Source: Rubrivivax sp. (GTDB taxonomy: Bacteria > Pseudomonadota > Gammaproteobacteria > Burkholderiales > Burkholderiaceae_C). From it: a stretch of DNA of 64,000 nucleotides. The notes below the pieces were generated by a model. It was not told where the DNA came from, made no database searches, and saw only the letters and a list, made by a program, of their open reading frames with translations. Shown here in pieces: positions 1 to 7,423 of the stretch. The stretch spans positions 1 to 64,000 of the forward strand of contig JADYZZ010000060.1 in assembly GCA_020852865.1 (NCBI GenBank), read 5' to 3'. A program made the translations under genes and the position numbers. The stretch's first letter is position 1. Each line of letters begins with the position of its first letter.

Positions 1-2
1 CG

Positions 3-833
3 CAGTGGCGCGCCTTCGACGCCGACCGGCCGGACTTCAACGGCGCGCTCGCGCAGTTCGCGATCGGCCTGCTGCAGACGACGACGCCCGTGGACAGCCC
101 GATCGAGTGGCGCCGCTGCTTCAACAACCCCCCGTCCGGCGACACGCTGCGGCAGTGGTTCGCGCCGGTGACCGAGGCCTTCGTCTTCGACGGCGACGGG
201 CCGCGGTTCATGCAGGACCTGACACTCCGAAGTGACGATGCCAAGCCCCTGCCGATTGCCGACCTATTGATCGACACACCAAGCGAGGACCGTGCACTTT
301 TCGTAAAGCGCCGCGCAAGCATGAAGTTCTGCGCTGCCTGCGCAGCCTCGGCGACGCTCACGCTGCAGATCAACTCGCCAGAAGGTGGTCGTGGGCACTT
401 CACAGGAATTCGGGGCGGCGGTCCTTTGACCACGCTCGTCTGGGGATCACCGGAAGGGGCCTTGTGGACATCACTCTGGCGGAACGTCCGGTTCGACCGC
501 GCAAGAGCCGGCGGACAGTCAGCACCGTCTGACCAAAGTGTGTTCCCGTGGCTTGCAACGATCGACAAGCTTCGGGCCCACGGCGGCGAGATCACATCTG
601 CGCAGGCCCACGAAATGCACGTCTTCTGGGCAATGCCGAGAAGGGTGTGGATCGAGTTCCACAACGCTGATCAGCCGGACCAGTGTGGAGTCTGCGGGCG
701 ATCCTCGATCTCACTTGTCGGCAGCTACCGCACCCGACCTTACGGATTGAAGTATCCAAGCGAGTGCTGGGCGCACCCGTTGACGCCATACCGTCTGAAC
801 TGCCCCGGCTTTCGAAGAGGCTCCTTCGATTGA
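3..833 (+). pseudogene. casA: Truncated casA/cse1 (type I-E Cascade large subunit), cut by an IS
   Basis: This is the downstream part of the large subunit of the type I-E CRISPR interference complex (Cascade), which recognises the PAM and recruits Cas3. The reading frame is already open at base 3, so the gene begins left of the window. Recognisable Cse1 blocks are FNGALAQF near the window start, GPRFMQDL, LIDTPS, a CAAC motif followed by a LTLQ block, GIRGGGPLTTLV, LWTSLWRNV, HEMHVFWAMPRRVWIEF, a CGVCG motif, and YRTRPYGLKYPSECWAHPLT (about residue 230 of the visible part). Family similarity stops at base 795, where an IS3-type left end begins. The last codons to the TGA at 831-833 are IS sequence, so the C-terminal four-helix bundle is lost. 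No casB, cas7, cas5, cas6, cas1 or cas2 follows, so the effector cannot be functional from this locus. Whether cas3 lies to the left cannot be seen. Confidence 0.85.
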
Positions 834-1000
834 GAATGGAGCCATCATGAGGAAGTCCCCGAAATATTCCCCCGAGGTGATCGAGCGTGCGGTGCGCATG
901 GTGTTCGAGGCCAAGGACCAGTACCGGCCGCAGTGGGCGGTCATCGAGTCGAGCGCCGGCAACATCGGCTGCACGGCCGGGACATTGCGCAGGGGGTTGC
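796..1000 (+). mobile_element. Left-end remnant of an IS3-family insertion sequence
   Basis: The element starts with TGAACTGCCCCGG at 796, a typical IS3-family terminal sequence beginning TGA, placed exactly where casA similarity ends. It carries the first 50 codons of orfA. Similarity fades just after the motif GCTAGTLRR near 996 and no orfB or right inverted repeat follows, so no target duplication can be assessed. The remnant most likely records an insertion followed by a deletion that removed the rest of both the IS and the cas operon. The right boundary is approximate. Confidence 0.75.
847..996 (+). pseudogene. IS3-family transposase orfA fragment (helix-turn-helix part)
   Basis: The segment begins MRKSPKYSPEVIERAVRMV, the standard start of the IS3-group OrfA protein that binds the terminal repeats, and continues to GCTAGTLRR within the helix-turn-helix. 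The frame stays open past 996, but the residues no longer resemble OrfA and run antisense into the next gene, so only about 50 of roughly 100 residues remain. It cannot encode a working transposase. Confidence 0.75.
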
Positions 1001-1038
1001 GCCATGCCGCCGCGGGCGACGCATCGCGCCGTGCGCGC

Positions 1039-1302
1039 TCAGGCTCCGCGCATGCGCCGGCGGATCTCCTCGCGCGTGAGCGGCGGCCGGCCCCGGCGCA
1101 GGCGTTGCGCGTCTTCGCGCATGAGGTGGGCGGCGATGGCGACGGTCTGCAGCCCCACCGCCAGCAGCCACCAGGCGAAGCCCGAGTCGTGCCAGCTCAT
1201 CCAGGTGAGCCAGGCCGCCAGCGGCAGTACCACCGTTGCCCACCAGAGCACGCGGCGCAGAGCCGACGCGCCCAGCAGCAGCGCGAGCAGGATGTCGGTC
1301 AT
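1039..1302 (-). CDS. Small two-helix membrane protein of unknown function
   Basis: An 87-residue protein beginning MTDILLALLLGASALRR. Two hydrophobic segments are visible, about residues 18-36 and 43-60, followed by a basic tail (LMREDAQRLRRGRPPLT, then EEIRRRMRGA), as in small inner-membrane proteins with a cytoplasmic C-terminus. The ATG at 1302 was chosen because the residues upstream are out of keeping with a protein and overlap the 3' end of ampG. It lies 55 bp downstream of ampG on the same strand and may be co-transcribed. I do not recognise a family. The gene is supported mainly by its coherent hydrophobicity pattern and its position filling an otherwise empty stretch. Confidence 0.6.
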   Translation of the reverse strand: MTDILLALLLGASALRRVLWWATVVLPLAAWLTWMSWHDSGFAWWLLAVGLQTVAIAAHLMREDAQRLRRGRPPLTREEIRRRMRGA

Positions 1303-1357
1303 GGCCTCGCTCCGCGTCGGGGCGCGGCTCAGTGTATCCGGCGCGGCGTGCTGCGGC

Positions 1358-3010
1358 TCAGTCTGCGGCTCGGTCGGCCCCGCGCCCTCGGCCGTCCGCC
1401 CGCGCATCGGCTTCGAGCGCGCGCACGCTCGCGCGCAGCCGCCACAGCAAGGCCAGCGCCGGCGCGGCGAGCAAGGTGCTGAGCACGAAGAAGCTGGGCC
1501 AGCCGATCGTCTCGGCCAGCACGCCGGCCAGCGGGCCGACCCAGACACGTCCCACCGCGGCGAAGGCCGACAGCAGTGCGTACTGCGTGGCGGTGAAGCG
1601 CTGGTTGCACAGGCTCATCATGAAGGCGACGAAGGCCGCGGTGCCCATGCCGCCGGAGAGGTTCTCGAAGGCCACCACGGCGAGCAGCCCGCCGTCGACC
1701 GGCGTGGCCTGCGCCAGCCTGACGAAGCCCCAGTCGAAGGCCGGGATCACGGCCCCGGGCAGCACGCCCTTGCCGGCCGGGCCGAGCGTGGCAAGCCACC
1801 AGAAGCCCAGGTTGCTCAGCATCTGCAGCACGCCGAAGAGCAGCAGCGCACGCCACAGCCCGAGCCGCAGCATCAGCGCGCCGCCGGCGAGCGCGCCGCC
1901 GATGGTCAGCCACAGCCCGATCACCTTGTTGACGACGCCCACCTCGGCCAGGGTGTAGGCCATGCCCTTGAGGAGGAAGGGCGTCATCAAGGCGCCGGCG
2001 AAGGCGTCGCCGAGCTTGTAGAGCACGATGAAGACGAGGAAGGCCGCGGCCTGCGGCTGGCGAAAGTAGCTCGCTAGCCCCGCGAGCAGCGTCTCGAAGC
2101 GCGCGCGCCTGGCGGCCCAGGCCGCCAGCGGCAGGGTCAGCCCGATGCCCAGCAGCAGCGTGAGCAGATCCAGCCAGCGCTGGCGCAGCGCCGCGGGCAA
2201 GGCCGTGCCCTCGAGCCAGGTGCCGGCGATCGCTGTTGCCGCGGCGTGGCCGAAGCGATCGGTGAGCCACACACCCAGCGCCACCGCCGCCAGCACGGCC
2301 GCGAAGCCGACGACGTCGTGCCGCGCCACCGTGGGCGGGCGCTGCGGCGGCGCCAGACGGGGCAGCGCGAACGCCGACAGCAGCGCGGTCGCCGCCATCA
2401 GCAGCGCCATCAGCCGATAGACCTCGGGCCACTGCCAGCCGCCGCCCTGGAGCGGATCGGTCCAGACGAAGGCGACGCCGCCCGAGAGGATCATCGCCAG
2501 CCGGTAGCCCATCACGCCCAGCGAGGCGCCCAGGCCGCGTTCGCGCCCGGGCAGCAGTTCGGTGCGGTAGGCGTCGACCACCACATCCTGCGACGCCGAG
2601 AGGAAGGCCACGCTCACGGCCAGCAGCGCGAAGGCGCGGATCGACTCGCGCGGCGAGGTCGCCGCCAGCGCCCACAGCGCCAGCGCCAGCGCCAGCTGCG
2701 TCGCCGCGAGCCAGCCGCGCCGCCGCCCGGCCAGCGGCAGCTCGAAGCGGTCCATCAGCGGCGCCCACAGGAACTTGAACGTGTAGGGCAGGCCGACCAG
2801 GCTCAGGAAGCCGATCGTCGCCAGATCGAGCCCCTCGACGGTGAGCCAGGCCTGCATCGCCTGGCCGGTGAGCGCCAGCGGCAGCCCCGAGGCGAAACCG
2901 AGCAGGGTGACCGCCGCCAGGCGATGCAGCGCCTGCGGCCAGGCGCCGCGCGCGGCGGCGATGTCGCCGCCGGACCCCGCGGCTGAGCTCTCGGAATTGG
3001 GCGAGGGCAA
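1358..3010 (-). CDS. ampG: AmpG-type muropeptide permease (MFS)
   Basis: Inner-membrane MFS transporter that brings GlcNAc-anhydro-muropeptides from periplasm to cytoplasm for peptidoglycan recycling. AmpG hallmarks are LLGFASGLPLALTG in the first helix, the SQDVVVDAYRTELL stretch, and GVMGYRLAMILSGG; about 12-14 hydrophobic segments run to the C-terminus. The start is uncertain. No ATG precedes the first helix, and a TTG at 3010 follows a -10-like TACGAT by about ten bases, giving 550 residues against about 490 in E. coli. Upstream in-frame codons (to 3160) are low-complexity and run into the repeat array, so they are probably not translated. The murein-recycling genes at 23-29 kb (murQ, amidase, sugar kinase, dacB) would use its substrate. 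Confidence 0.85.
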   Translation of the reverse strand: MPSPNSESSAAGSGGDIAAARGAWPQALHRLAAVTLLGFASGLPLALTGQAMQAWLTVEGLDLATIGFLSLVGLPYTFKFLWAPLMDRFELPLAGRRRGWLAATQLALALALWALAATSPRESIRAFALLAVSVAFLSASQDVVVDAYRTELLPGRERGLGASLGVMGYRLAMILSGGVAFVWTDPLQGGGWQWPEVYRLMALLMAATALLSAFALPRLAPPQRPPTVARHDVVGFAAVLAAVALGVWLTDRFGHAAATAIAGTWLEGTALPAALRQRWLDLLTLLLGIGLTLPLAAWAARRARFETLLAGLASYFRQPQAAAFLVFIVLYKLGDAFAGALMTPFLLKGMAYTLAEVGVVNKVIGLWLTIGGALAGGALMLRLGLWRALLLFGVLQMLSNLGFWWLATLGPAGKGVLPGAVIPAFDWGFVRLAQATPVDGGLLAVVAFENLSGGMGTAAFVAFMMSLCNQRFTATQYALLSAFAAVGRVWVGPLAGVLAETIGWPSFFVLSTLLAAPALALLWRLRASVRALEADARADGRGRGADRAAD

Positions 3011-3114
3011 GATCGGCGCATCGTAAACGGCCGACGCGGCGGCGCCGCCCCGCCGTCGGCCTGCTCGCGCTTCGCCGGGCGCGGCCGCGGCGTCGCAACG
3101 CGCTGCGGGACGGC

Positions 3115-3446
3115 CCGTTGATTCGTGCGGGCGTGGACGCACCCCGCGACTGGCTGGCATGCCCGGACCCTCTGGACCCTGGATCGCGCACGCGCGGACG
3201 CAGGAGAAGGCGACGGCACGAGGATGACGCCCAACGCCCTTGGATCGCGCACGCGCGGACGCAGGTCAGGCGACGGCGGCGCGCACGCCGGCGGCTGACC
3301 TTGGATCGCGCACGCGCGGACGCAGGAGATGGGCCGCAACAATTGCGAAGGCCACTGGCCCTTGAATCGCGCGCGCGGACGCACCGCCGCCGCCGGACCG
3401 GGCGTTTGTACGAGCCGCCCTTGATTCGCGCGCGCGCGGACGCACC
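3115..3446. CRISPR. Six-repeat interspersed array with type I-E geometry (degenerate CRISPR array)
   Basis: Six repeats begin at 3115, 3176, 3237, 3298, 3359 and 3418. Five are 29 bp and the fifth is 27 bp (a two-base deletion), yet all five intervening segments are exactly 32 bp. The core of the three central copies is TTGGATCGCGCACGCGCGGA; the first, fifth and sixth are TTGATTCG or TTGAATCG variants ending GCACC instead of GCAGG. The spacers are unlike each other apart from a shared AGGCGACGGC in the second and third. Repeats of 29 bp with 32-bp spacers are the norm for type I-E arrays, and a casA remnant lies 2.3 kb away. On the reverse strand the repeat core CCGCGCGTGCG sits in the same register as the CCGCGC-GCG stem of known I-E repeats, but the flanks differ. 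Odd points are the divergence of the outer repeats and the position 9 bp before the trxC start codon. A diverged non-CRISPR tandem repeat remains possible. Confidence 0.6.
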
Positions 3447-3455
3447 ATCACCAGC

Positions 3456-3887
3456 ATGAACGAGTTGCGCATCCATCTCGGCTGCCCGCATTGCGGCGCC
3501 ACCAACCGCGTGCCGGCGGCGCGCATCGACGACGGGCCGGTGTGCGGGCGCTGTGCCCAGCCGCTGCCGCAGGATCGGCCGCTCGAGCTGGGTGACGCCG
3601 ATTTCGACGCCGTCGTCGCAGCCACGGCGCGGCCGGTGCTGGTGGACTTCTGGGCGCCTTGGTGCGGGCCCTGCCGCGCGATGGCGCCGGCCTTCGAGCA
3701 GGCGGCGCGGCAGCTCGGCGCGCGCGCGCTGCTGGTCAAGGTCAACAGCGACGACAACCCGCAGCTGGCCGCGCGCTACGGCATCCGCAGCATCCCGACG
3801 CTGGTGAAGATCGCGCAGGGCCGCGAGACGGCGCGCCAGAGCGGGGCCTTGCCCGCTGCCGCGATCGTCGCGCTGGCCTCGCGCTGA
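3456..3887 (+). CDS. trxC: Thioredoxin 2 (zinc-binding, TrxC)
   Basis: Cytoplasmic protein-disulfide reductase of 143 residues. It has the N-terminal zinc module typical of TrxC, with CPHC at residues 10-13 and CGRC at 30-33, then the thioredoxin fold with the redox-active WCGPC at 69-73 and the cis-proline loop SIPTL at 112-116. Length and architecture match E. coli TrxC (139 aa). The ATG at 3456 is 9 bp after the last repeat of the interspersed array and no clear Shine-Dalgarno precedes it, so its promoter and leader must lie in or be replaced by repeat DNA. It is divergent from ampG. Confidence 0.93.
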   Translation: MNELRIHLGCPHCGATNRVPAARIDDGPVCGRCAQPLPQDRPLELGDADFDAVVAATARPVLVDFWAPWCGPCRAMAPAFEQAARQLGARALLVKVNSDDNPQLAARYGIRSIPTLVKIAQGRETARQSGALPAAAIVALASR

Positions 3888-3961
3888 GCGCGCGGCTGCG
3901 GCTTCGGGGAGCCTGCAACGAGGGGGTCGGCCGTGCCTGTGCGGCTCGTGTCGGCACAGGC

Positions 3962-6103
3962 TCAGCGCACGGCGTGCACGCGCAGCAGCGCCGAGCCGAA
4001 GGCTTCGGAGCAGCTTGGCGCGCCGGGGCTGCCGCAGCCCGCCGCCGGCTCGCCTTCGGCGAGCAGGGCCTGCAGCCTCGCGCGTCCCTGGGCGTCGAGC
4101 AGCGCGCGCATGAAGGGTCCGGCCGGTGTCGCCGGCAGCGCGGTGAGATCGCGCGGTGCGTCGGTGACGATCGCCAGCAGCGTCTCGGTGCCGGCAGGAC
4201 CGGCCGCGACGATTTCCCAGCCGCTGCCCGGCAGCTCGAGCGCCTGCCCGGCGCGCACCCGGTTGTCCGAGGCCAGCGTGTTGGGGTAGAGCAGGTACAG
4301 GCTCTTGTCGTCGGAGCCGGCCAGAGCGAGGTAGAGCCAACCGTCGCGCGCTGACGTGAGCGTCAGCGCGAGCGTGTCGACGCCGATGCGCAGGCGCTTG
4401 CGCGCCGGCATGAGGGCCACCTGGCGCGTCGCGTCGCGCTGCGCATGCAGCTCGACCAGCAGCGCGGCCGGGCGGGCCAGGCGCGGGGGCAGCGCCGCCG
4501 ACGAAGGGGCAGGAAGTGGCGGCGCCGCAGCCGACGCCATGGCCGTCGGCAGCGCTGCGGTCGGCGTCGCCGAGGGCGCGGGCACTGCGGGCGCCGCGGG
4601 CAGGCTGGGCCGCAGTGCAGCCGAGGCCGGCAGCGGCAAGGCGGGTGCGGCGATCGCTTGCGCCGCCGGCACCCGCCCCAGGGCTGCCACCGACGCCGGC
4701 GCGGGCACCGGCGCCGCCGACAGGCTCTCAAGTGGGGGTGGCGCGGCGCCGGGCGGCGTGGGTCTGGCGGCAGCAGCCGGTGGCGCAGCGATGCCCGGTG
4801 CGGCCGTGGCGGTTGCCGCTGTCGTGGACGCGGGCGATGCGGCGGCCGCGGCGGCTGGGGGCACGGCGGCTGGGGGCACGGCGGCGCCGGGCGGCGCGGC
4901 TGCGGGAGGCGCGGCTGCCGTGAGCGGTGCGATCGGTGCGATCGGTGCAAAGGCTGCCGCAATGCGCGCCGGCACGAAGGCGGCGTTGCCGGCCAGTACC
5001 AGATGCTGGCCGGTGATGTCGGGGTAGCCGGCCAGGCGGCGGTCGACCTTGGCCTGCGCGCAGGCCAGGATCTCCGCCGCGGTGACGCCGCCGCTGCCGT
5101 CGCTGTCGCGCGCCTCGCCGAGCATGCAGTCGCGCCAGGCGGCCGTGGCGTGGCCGCCCGTCAGGTCGCTGTCGAAGCTCACCTCGTCGGGCCGGCTGGC
5201 CGCCACGTGCACGACGTTGCCGGGCAGCACGTGGCGCTGTTCGAGCGCACGCTCGAGGCTGCGCGTGCGCAGGTTGCTCGGCTTGGCGCAGGCTGCCGGC
5301 GCGCCGGCGAGCGTGAACTTGGGCGTGATCGTTTCGCGCAGCGTCGAACGCACGGTGGTGGACGCACCGGCCGAGCCGGCCACGCCGCCCGAGAAGCAGG
5401 CGTCGTAGAAGACCATCATCTTGTCGGCACGGCGCGCCATCGGGGCCAGCGCGCGCGCCAGCTCGACGTTGGTGAGTGCCTGACCGTCGGCCGCGAGCAG
5501 GCCTTCGGTGCAGCCGTCGTCCTTGATGCTCGGGTCGTACCAGCGTGTGCCGTGGCCCGAGTAGTAGACGAAGACGCGGTCGCCGTCGCGCACCTTGGCG
5601 TCGAGCGCGCGGATCGCCGCGCGGATGCGTTCGGCGCTCGCCTGGCCGTCGCGCAGCACGGACACGTTCGCGTCGGGGATCGCCATCGCGCGTGTGAGCT
5701 GGCGCACGCTCGCCATGTCGCGCTCGACGCCGCGCAGCACCGGGATGCGCGGGTCGCTGTAGTGGCCGATGCCGATGACGAGTGCGTGGCGCGTGTTGCG
5801 CGGCTCGATCGCGCTCTGGGCGCAGGCGCTGGCCGAGGCCAACGCAAACAGCAATGCTGCCGGCAGCGCCATGCGGTGTGCGGCCAGGCGCGCGGCCCGG
5901 CGCACGGCCGCCTGGCGCACGGCCTGGCGCACGGCCCGGCATGCGGATGGCCGCACGCCCCGCCGCGCATCGGGCAGCGAGGAAACCGCAGGCAGCGTCG
6001 GCGGCCGGCTCGCGCCGGGCGCGGCATGGCCGGCGCCGACTGGCCTGCCCTGCACGCCGGGCGCTGAGGGGGCAGCGCTTGGGGAGCGGCCCGGTGCGCT
6101 CAT
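3962..6103 (-). CDS. Secreted caspase-family (peptidase C14/metacaspase-like) protein with C-terminal DUF4384-like domain
   Basis: A 713-residue protein with a caspase p20-type domain: HALVIGIGHY near residue 106, the catalytic His in YYSGHG (His184) and the catalytic Cys in YDACFSGG (Cys236). A hydrophobic export segment (MALPAALLFALASAS) starts at residue 78. After the protease domain lies a long Ala/Pro-rich linker (about 370-560), then a DUF4384-like region with the signature GWLYLALAGSDDKSLYLLYP. The start at 6103 was chosen because its ATG overlaps the TGA of the preceding OmpA gene (ATGA). The internal Met at residue 78 would give a conventional signal peptide and is a real alternative. 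Coupling to an OmpA-type and another secreted protein suggests an envelope-located function, perhaps peptidoglycan-anchored; the substrate is unknown. Confidence 0.82.
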   Translation of the reverse strand: MSAPGRSPSAAPSAPGVQGRPVGAGHAAPGASRPPTLPAVSSLPDARRGVRPSACRAVRQAVRQAAVRRAARLAAHRMALPAALLFALASASACAQSAIEPRNTRHALVIGIGHYSDPRIPVLRGVERDMASVRQLTRAMAIPDANVSVLRDGQASAERIRAAIRALDAKVRDGDRVFVYYSGHGTRWYDPSIKDDGCTEGLLAADGQALTNVELARALAPMARRADKMMVFYDACFSGGVAGSAGASTTVRSTLRETITPKFTLAGAPAACAKPSNLRTRSLERALEQRHVLPGNVVHVAASRPDEVSFDSDLTGGHATAAWRDCMLGEARDSDGSGGVTAAEILACAQAKVDRRLAGYPDITGQHLVLAGNAAFVPARIAAAFAPIAPIAPLTAAAPPAAAPPGAAVPPAAVPPAAAAAASPASTTAATATAAPGIAAPPAAAARPTPPGAAPPPLESLSAAPVPAPASVAALGRVPAAQAIAAPALPLPASAALRPSLPAAPAVPAPSATPTAALPTAMASAAAPPLPAPSSAALPPRLARPAALLVELHAQRDATRQVALMPARKRLRIGVDTLALTLTSARDGWLYLALAGSDDKSLYLLYPNTLASDNRVRAGQALELPGSGWEIVAAGPAGTETLLAIVTDAPRDLTALPATPAGPFMRALLDAQGRARLQALLAEGEPAAGCGSPGAPSCSEAFGSALLRVHAVR

Positions 6104-6699
6104 GGTTGCGTCACCACGCGCACGCGCCGGTTCACCGCGGCGCGCGGATGGAGGGGATCGGCCGGATCGGCAGAGCCGCGGCCGACGGCACGCAGCCGCT
6201 CGCGCGCTACGCCCAGCGCCATCAGGTAGCCCGCCACCTCGTCGGCGCGGCGCTGCGACAGCCGCAGATTCGCCGTCGGCGAGCCGACGGCGTCGGTGTG
6301 GCCTTCGATCACGAAGCGCTCGGCGCGCAGCTGCGGCGAGATCATCGCCGCGTACAGATGGCCCAGCGTACGGCCGCTCTCGGGCCGCAGGCGCGCCGAG
6401 CCGGATTCGAATGCGAGGTCGAGCGCCAGCCCGGGCGCCGGCGCGGCGACTGCCGCCGCGCCGGCTGCGCCCGTTGCGTCCTGCGCCGCGGCAGAGGCCG
6501 CCGACGCCGGCCCGGCGGACCCCGCAGACGGCCGCGGCCGCACCAGCAGGTTGCGCACGAGCGGCGGGCGCAGTGCGTCGATCATGGCCTGCACGTCGGG
6601 TGCGGCCGGCTGCGCGAAGGCGGCGGCGGCCGCGCCCAGCCATGCCGCGACGAGCAGGCTGGTCGGGCACCGGCGCCGCGCCTGCGCGGGCGGCTTCAT
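6100..6699 (-). CDS. OmpA-domain peptidoglycan-binding protein
   Basis: A 199-residue exported protein. Residues 1-30 form a signal peptide ending near AAAFA-QP. An Ala-rich spacer follows, then an OmpA_C domain with FESGSARL, the peptidoglycan (diaminopimelate) contact motif VIEGHTDAVG, LRLSQRRADEVAGYL, and a final NRRVRVV. There is no beta-barrel, so it is probably a periplasmic or lipid-independent OmpA-like protein. The start codon overlaps the stop of the upstream gene (ATGA at 6696-6699), and its own stop overlaps the caspase-family gene, so the three proteins are probably made in fixed ratio. It may tether the caspase-like partner to the cell wall (inference). Confidence 0.85.
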   Translation of the reverse strand: MKPPAQARRRCPTSLLVAAWLGAAAAAFAQPAAPDVQAMIDALRPPLVRNLLVRPRPSAGSAGPASAASAAAQDATGAAGAAAVAAPAPGLALDLAFESGSARLRPESGRTLGHLYAAMISPQLRAERFVIEGHTDAVGSPTANLRLSQRRADEVAGYLMALGVARERLRAVGRGSADPADPLHPRAAVNRRVRVVTQP

Positions 6700-7232
6700 G
6701 ATCCGGCTGCGACGCGCACGCGCAGCTCCTGCTCGCCCTGATGGCCCTGGTCGTCGGCGACCTGCAGGAACAGCCGGTGCAGGCCTTCGGGCACCTGGGC
6801 CTGCTCGACCACGACGCCGCGCTCGCTCACGCTGGCAAAGCGCTTGAGGCGCTCGGTGAGATCGATCTTCAGCACGCCGTAGAGGACGCGGAAGCTCTCG
6901 GGCACGATGCGCGCACCGGGCGCGGGTTCGAACGCCAGCTCGATGCGCAGCGGCGAATGCGCCGTGCCGCCCGGGTTCGGCGCGAGGACGCGGATCGCCG
7001 GCGCCGCGCGCTGGGGCAGCGCGCGCATGCGCGGCGGCTGGCTCCGGTGCGCGGCGGCGGCGGCTTCGCGTGCGGCCTCGGCCGGCGAGATCAGCTCGAA
7101 CGCCAGACCCGGCGGCAGCACGGCCTGCGCCCGCGCGGTCGTTGCCGGCAGCAGCGCGGCGGCGAGCAGGGCGAGCGCGGCGAGCACCGCCTGCAACCCC
7201 GATGCGCGTCGGATGCGGTGAACGGGATTCAT
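6696..7232 (-). CDS. Exported protein of unknown function, first gene of the caspase/OmpA operon
   Basis: 178 residues beginning MNPVHRIRRASGLQ, with a hydrophobic signal sequence ending about residue 36 (TTARA-QAV). The rest has a beta-rich pattern with IRVLAPNPGGTAHSPLRIEL, FRVLYGVLKIDLTERLKRF and HRLFLQVADDQGHQGEQEL, resembling an Ig-like or adhesin-type fold that ends in VRVAAGS. I do not recognise the family. A second in-frame ATG eight codons upstream (7256) is an alternative start; neither has an obvious ribosome-binding site. It is the promoter-proximal member of the three-gene coupled set. Confidence 0.7.
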   Translation of the reverse strand: MNPVHRIRRASGLQAVLAALALLAAALLPATTARAQAVLPPGLAFELISPAEAAREAAAAAHRSQPPRMRALPQRAAPAIRVLAPNPGGTAHSPLRIELAFEPAPGARIVPESFRVLYGVLKIDLTERLKRFASVSERGVVVEQAQVPEGLHRLFLQVADDQGHQGEQELRVRVAAGS

Positions 7233-7423
7233 GCGACGGTGCGGCCCGGGGCGCATATTGGTATTGGCTTGGCCCGCATTGTCGGACCTGCCCGGGCCGA
7301 TGCAAGAGGAGACCAAAGGATCGCCGTGCGCGACGGGCGGCGCGCGCAGCCGCGAGGCGTGGTGCGCCGCCGCCGCGCCACCCGCCGCGGCGCGCCGCGG
7401 GGCCGGTGCGGCGCTGCGCGCCT

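Noticed and set aside
847-1482. Reading the IS3 orfA frame through to 1482 as one long protein
   Set aside because: Similarity to OrfA ends near residue 50; the remainder is antisense to the small membrane protein and ampG.
3118-3459. Open frame across the repeat array on the plus strand
   Set aside because: The 61-bp period is not a multiple of three, so the repeats translate in shifting frames; this marks non-coding DNA.
1329-4340. A very long open frame (about 1000 codons) on the minus strand across ampG, the array and trxC
   Set aside because: It is Arg/Ala-rich shadow translation of GC-rich DNA, out of frame with ampG and antisense to trxC, with no family motif.
4445-6067. 540-codon plus-strand open frame opposite the caspase gene
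   Set aside because: It mirrors the Ala/Pro-rich linker of the minus-strand protein and shows no conserved motif.
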